Below, one piece after another: positions 4,401 to 7,161 of a stretch of DNA of 7,161 bases (position 1 is the first letter of the stretch; each line of letters begins with the position of its first letter). The stretch comes from Planctomycetota bacterium (lineage in GTDB: Bacteria > Planctomycetota > Planctomycetia > Isosphaerales > Isosphaeraceae), in assembly GCA_021778575.1 (NCBI GenBank), contig JAJYCH010000246.1, positions 1 through 7,161 on the forward strand. Reading direction: 5' to 3'. A model generated the notes under the pieces. That model did no database searches, was not told the DNA's origin, and saw only the letters and a list, made by a program, of their open reading frames with translations. A program made the position numbers and the translations under genes.

Positions 4401-7161
4401 ATGAAGTCGGGAACACGACGACCAGCGGCACAGGGGCTCTACGACCCCCAGAATGAACACGACGCCTGCGGACTCGGCTTCGTGGTGGACCTGAAAGGCC
4501 GCAAATCGCATAAACTGGTTCTCGATGGTCTCCAGGCCCTGGAAAACCTCTCGCACCGAGGGGCCTGCGGATGGGAGGACAACACCGGCGACGGCGCGGG
4601 CGTTCTCATCCAGATTCCCGACCGGTTTCTCCGCGAGACCTTCCTGGCCGACCAATGCCGGCTCCTCGGTCGCCCCGAACCCGAACCCGGCGATTACGGC
4701 GTCGGAGCGTTCTTCGCCTCGCCCGATCCCGAACAGCAAACCTTCGGCATGTCCTTGTTTGAACGGATCGTTGCCCAGGAAGGTCAGAGCTTTCTCGGCT
4801 GGCGGAAACTGACGACCGACAACTCGCCGCTCGGCCAGGGAGCCCGCGACGTCGAACCGGCGATCTATCATACGTTTGTCGGTCGAGGCGATTCGGTCGC
4901 CGACAACGACGCCTTTGAACGCAAGCTCTACGTGATCCGTAAGCGGTTCGAGCGCGAGATCGAAGACTCGGGACTGGACGACCACAAGTTCTTTTATTTC
5001 TGTAGCCTGTCGAGCCGGACGGTCGTCTATAAAGGAATGCTCACGCCCGAGCAACTGCGCGTCTACTTCGCCGGCGATCTGCTCGACGACCGGGTCGAAA
5101 GCGCCTTCGCCCTGTTCCACTCGCGGTTCAGCACCAACACCTTCCCGAGCTGGGAGCTGGCCCACCCCCACCGATTCGTCTCTCATAACGGCGAGATCAA
5201 CACGCTCCGGGGCAACATCAACTGGATGAAGGCCCGCCAGTCGCTGTTCGAGTCGACCGTCTTCGAGCCGGGCGACGTCTCCAAGATCGTCCCGGTGATT
5301 CGCGAAGGGTTGAGCGACACGGCCTGCCTGGACAACGCGGTCGAGTTGCTCGTCCACGCCGGTTATCCGCTGCCTCACGCGATGATGATGCTGGTGCCCG
5401 AGGCCTGGGAAAACCACGCGACGATGTCGCAGACCAAACGCGACTTCTACCGCTATCACACCTGCCTGATGGAGCCCTGGGACGGCCCGGCGTCGATCGG
5501 CTTCACCGACGGCAAATCGATCGGAGCGGTGCTCGACCGCAACGGCCTCCGCCCGAGCCGGTACTGGGTCACCAAGGATGATCTTGTGGTTATGGGATCG
5601 GAGGCCGGCGTCCTCGATATCCCGCCCGAGGACATCGTCCGGAAGGGCCGGCTCGAACCCGGCAAGATGTTCCTGGTCGACCTCGAAGCCGGTCGGATCG
5701 TCGACGAAAACGAGCTGAAAGAGGCCATCGCCACCGCTCGACCCTATGGCGAATGGCTCCGCGAATACATGGTCCCACTGGCCGAATTGCCCGAGGCACC
5801 CCACGTTCCCGGCCCCGACAACCTGACGCTTCTCCATCGTCAGCAGGCATTCGGCTACACGCTCGAAGATCTGAAATATATTCTGATGCCGATGGGCAAC
5901 GCGGGCGAGGAAGCCATCGGCTCGATGGGGACCGACACCCCCCTGGCCGTGCTCTCCGACCATGCCCAGCCGCTGTTCAACTACTTCCAGCAACTGTTTG
6001 CCCAGGTCACCAACCCCCCGCTCGACGCGATCCGCGAAGAGCTGGTGACATCGATGCTGACCGGCGCCGGCGGCGAGGAAAACCTCCTCGAACCGAAGCC
6101 CGAGAGCTGCCGGCAGATTTCCCTGGAAAGCCCGATCGTCGATAACGACGAGATGGCCCGATTGAAGCTGCTCGACGGCTGGCGCGGGTTCAAGTCGGCC
6201 ACGCTCTCGATGACCTTTCCAGCCGCCGATGGAGCCGACGGGATGGCCCGGGCGCTGGAGGCGATCTTCGAGAAGGCCGTCGCCGCCATCAAAGAAGGGG
6301 CCAACCTCCTGATCCTCTCCGACCGGGGCGTCAGCGCCCGGAACGCGCCGGTGCCGTCGCTCCTGGCCTGCGCGGGGCTGCATCACCACCTCGTCCGGGT
6401 CGGGATGCGAACCAGGGCCGGCCTGGTGATCGAGTGCGGCGACGCCCGCGAGGTCCACCACTTCGCCCTCTTGCTCGGCTATGGCGCGGGCTCGATCAAC
6501 CCTTATCTCGCCTTCGAGACACTTGATGATATGATCGGTCAGGGGATGATCCGCGACCTCGATCATTCCCGGGCCGTCAGCCTCTATCGCCAGGCGATCA
6601 AGAAGGGGGTGGTCAAGGTGATGTCCAAGATGGGCATCAGTACCATCCAGAGTTACCGAGGTGCGCAGATCTTCGAGGCGATCGGCCTGAACAAGGATTT
6701 CATCGACCGCTACTTCGACAAGACCGCTTCCAGGATCGGCGGAATCGGCCTGGAGGAGGTCGCTCGCGAGACGCTCTACCACCATCGCCGGGCTTACACC
6801 GAACGCGAGGCCGGGCCGACGATGCTCGACTGGGGCGGCACCTACCAGTGGCGTCGCGAAGGGGAATTCCACCTCTTCAACCCCGAGACCGTCTTCCGGC
6901 TCCAGCACGCCACCCGCGACGGCCGGTACGACATCTTCCGGCAGTACACCCGGATGGTCGACGAGCAAAACGAGCGGCTCTGCACCCTCCGAGGACTGTT
7001 CGAATTCAACCTCGACGGTCGGACGCCGGTGCCGATCGAGGAGGTCGAGCCGGTCGAGGCGATCATCAGCCGGTTCGCCACCGGAGCCATGTCTTATGGG
7101 TCGATCAGCGCCGAGGCCCATGAGACCCTGGCCATCGCCATGAACCGGATCGGCGGCCGGA
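4401..7161 (+). CDS. gltB: Glutamate synthase large (alpha) subunit, 5' part
   Basis: GltB with GltD makes two glutamates from glutamine and 2-oxoglutarate, the second half of the GS-GOGAT route of ammonia assimilation in the cytoplasm. The window encodes 920 residues of about 1,500. The class II glutamine amidotransferase domain begins at Cys23 (HDACGLGF), the nucleophile freed by removing a 22-residue propeptide. It continues with SHRGACGWEDNTGDGAG (51-67), HSRFSTNTFPSW (240-251), SHNGEINTLRGN (261-272) and DRNGLRPSRYW (379-389). The central domain includes PLAVLSDHAQPLFNYFQQ (514-531) and QVTNPPLDAIRE (535-546). The FMN domain has just begun with GAMSYGSISAEAHETLA. The rest of the FMN barrel, the 3Fe-4S cysteines and the C-terminal GxGxG domain lie beyond the window, and gltD may follow. 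ATG 4401 has GGAAGGG 9 bases upstream; ATG 4338 is an in-frame alternative giving a 43-residue propeptide but lacks a Shine-Dalgarno. No frameshift is seen. Confidence 0.96.
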   Translation, partial: MKSGTRRPAAQGLYDPQNEHDACGLGFVVDLKGRKSHKLVLDGLQALENLSHRGACGWEDNTGDGAGVLIQIPDRFLRETFLADQCRLLGRPEPEPGDYGVGAFFASPDPEQQTFGMSLFERIVAQEGQSFLGWRKLTTDNSPLGQGARDVEPAIYHTFVGRGDSVADNDAFERKLYVIRKRFEREIEDSGLDDHKFFYFCSLSSRTVVYKGMLTPEQLRVYFAGDLLDDRVESAFALFHSRFSTNTFPSWELAHPHRFVSHNGEINTLRGNINWMKARQSLFESTVFEPGDVSKIVPVIREGLSDTACLDNAVELLVHAGYPLPHAMMMLVPEAWENHATMSQTKRDFYRYHTCLMEPWDGPASIGFTDGKSIGAVLDRNGLRPSRYWVTKDDLVVMGSEAGVLDIPPEDIVRKGRLEPGKMFLVDLEAGRIVDENELKEAIATARPYGEWLREYMVPLAELPEAPHVPGPDNLTLLHRQQAFGYTLEDLKYILMPMGNAGEEAIGSMGTDTPLAVLSDHAQPLFNYFQQLFAQVTNPPLDAIREELVTSMLTGAGGEENLLEPKPESCRQISLESPIVDNDEMARLKLLDGWRGFKSATLSMTFPAADGADGMARALEAIFEKAVAAIKEGANLLILSDRGVSARNAPVPSLLACAGLHHHLVRVGMRTRAGLVIECGDAREVHHFALLLGYGAGSINPYLAFETLDDMIGQGMIRDLDHSRAVSLYRQAIKKGVVKVMSKMGISTIQSYRGAQIFEAIGLNKDFIDRYFDKTASRIGGIGLEEVARETLYHHRRAYTEREAGPTMLDWGGTYQWRREGEFHLFNPETVFRLQHATRDGRYDIFRQYTRMVDEQNERLCTLRGLFEFNLDGRTPVPIEEVEPVEAIISRFATGAMSYGSISAEAHETLAIAMNRIGGR

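Noticed and set aside
3060..7121. A stop-free minus-strand frame of 1,353 codons antisense to gltB and the LysR-type gene, running through the spacer between them
   Set aside because: It is the complementary frame to two strongly supported genes that share the same codon register, where GC-rich codon use rarely makes antisense stops. Its translation has no family motifs and is rich in Gly, Arg, Asp and Val in the manner of such shadows. The 147-base spacer also happens to lack a stop in that frame, which makes the run look longer than it is.

Overview
GC-rich bacterial window holding seven protein genes: two cut by the window edges, four recognisable whole genes and one small unknown. The best guess for the source is a planctomycete, perhaps of the Isosphaera/Singulisphaera group. 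This rests on the combination of GC-rich, C/G-ending codons, several genes without a clear Shine-Dalgarno sequence, a stand-alone plant/animal-like CoaC decarboxylase and a bacterial SUFU protein. It is inference, not proof.

Layout, left to right. (1) Positions 2-187 (+) are the 3' end of holA (DNA polymerase III delta subunit). It is followed after 45 bases by an Mrr-type restriction-endonuclease-fold protein (233-1024, +) with an unrecognised helical N-terminal half. (2) About 300 bases of non-coding DNA follow, with a candidate promoter, a leader hairpin and a very strong ribosome binding site in front of an unrecognised 79-residue protein (1322-1561, +). Downstream and probably co-transcribed is coaC, phosphopantothenoylcysteine decarboxylase of coenzyme A synthesis (1617-2279, +). 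(3) A SUFU-domain protein (2301-3038, -) converges on coaC; both stop codons sit in the arms of one small inverted repeat. (4) A 252-base divergent region with an AT-rich, repeat-containing core separates the SUFU gene from a LysR-type regulator (3291-4253, +). (5) A 147-base hairpin-rich spacer leads into gltB (4401 to the window end, +), the large subunit of glutamate synthase. The window ends just inside its FMN domain.

How the genes may work together: the regulator immediately upstream of gltB is a reasonable candidate to control glutamate synthesis. The gltB spacer contains perfect stem-loops whose arms could pair in alternative ways with the gltB ribosome binding region, so an RNA-level control is possible. 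One caveat is that an in-frame ATG inside one hairpin loop could be the real gltB start. The other genes are housekeeping (holA, coaC) or accessory (endonuclease, SUFU) and show no obvious link to each other. I found no tRNA, rRNA, CRISPR array, insertion sequence or clear mobile element. The most interesting signals are the gltB leader, the endonuclease architecture, the orphan 79-residue gene and the orphan SUFU gene; none of them by itself demonstrates a new system.
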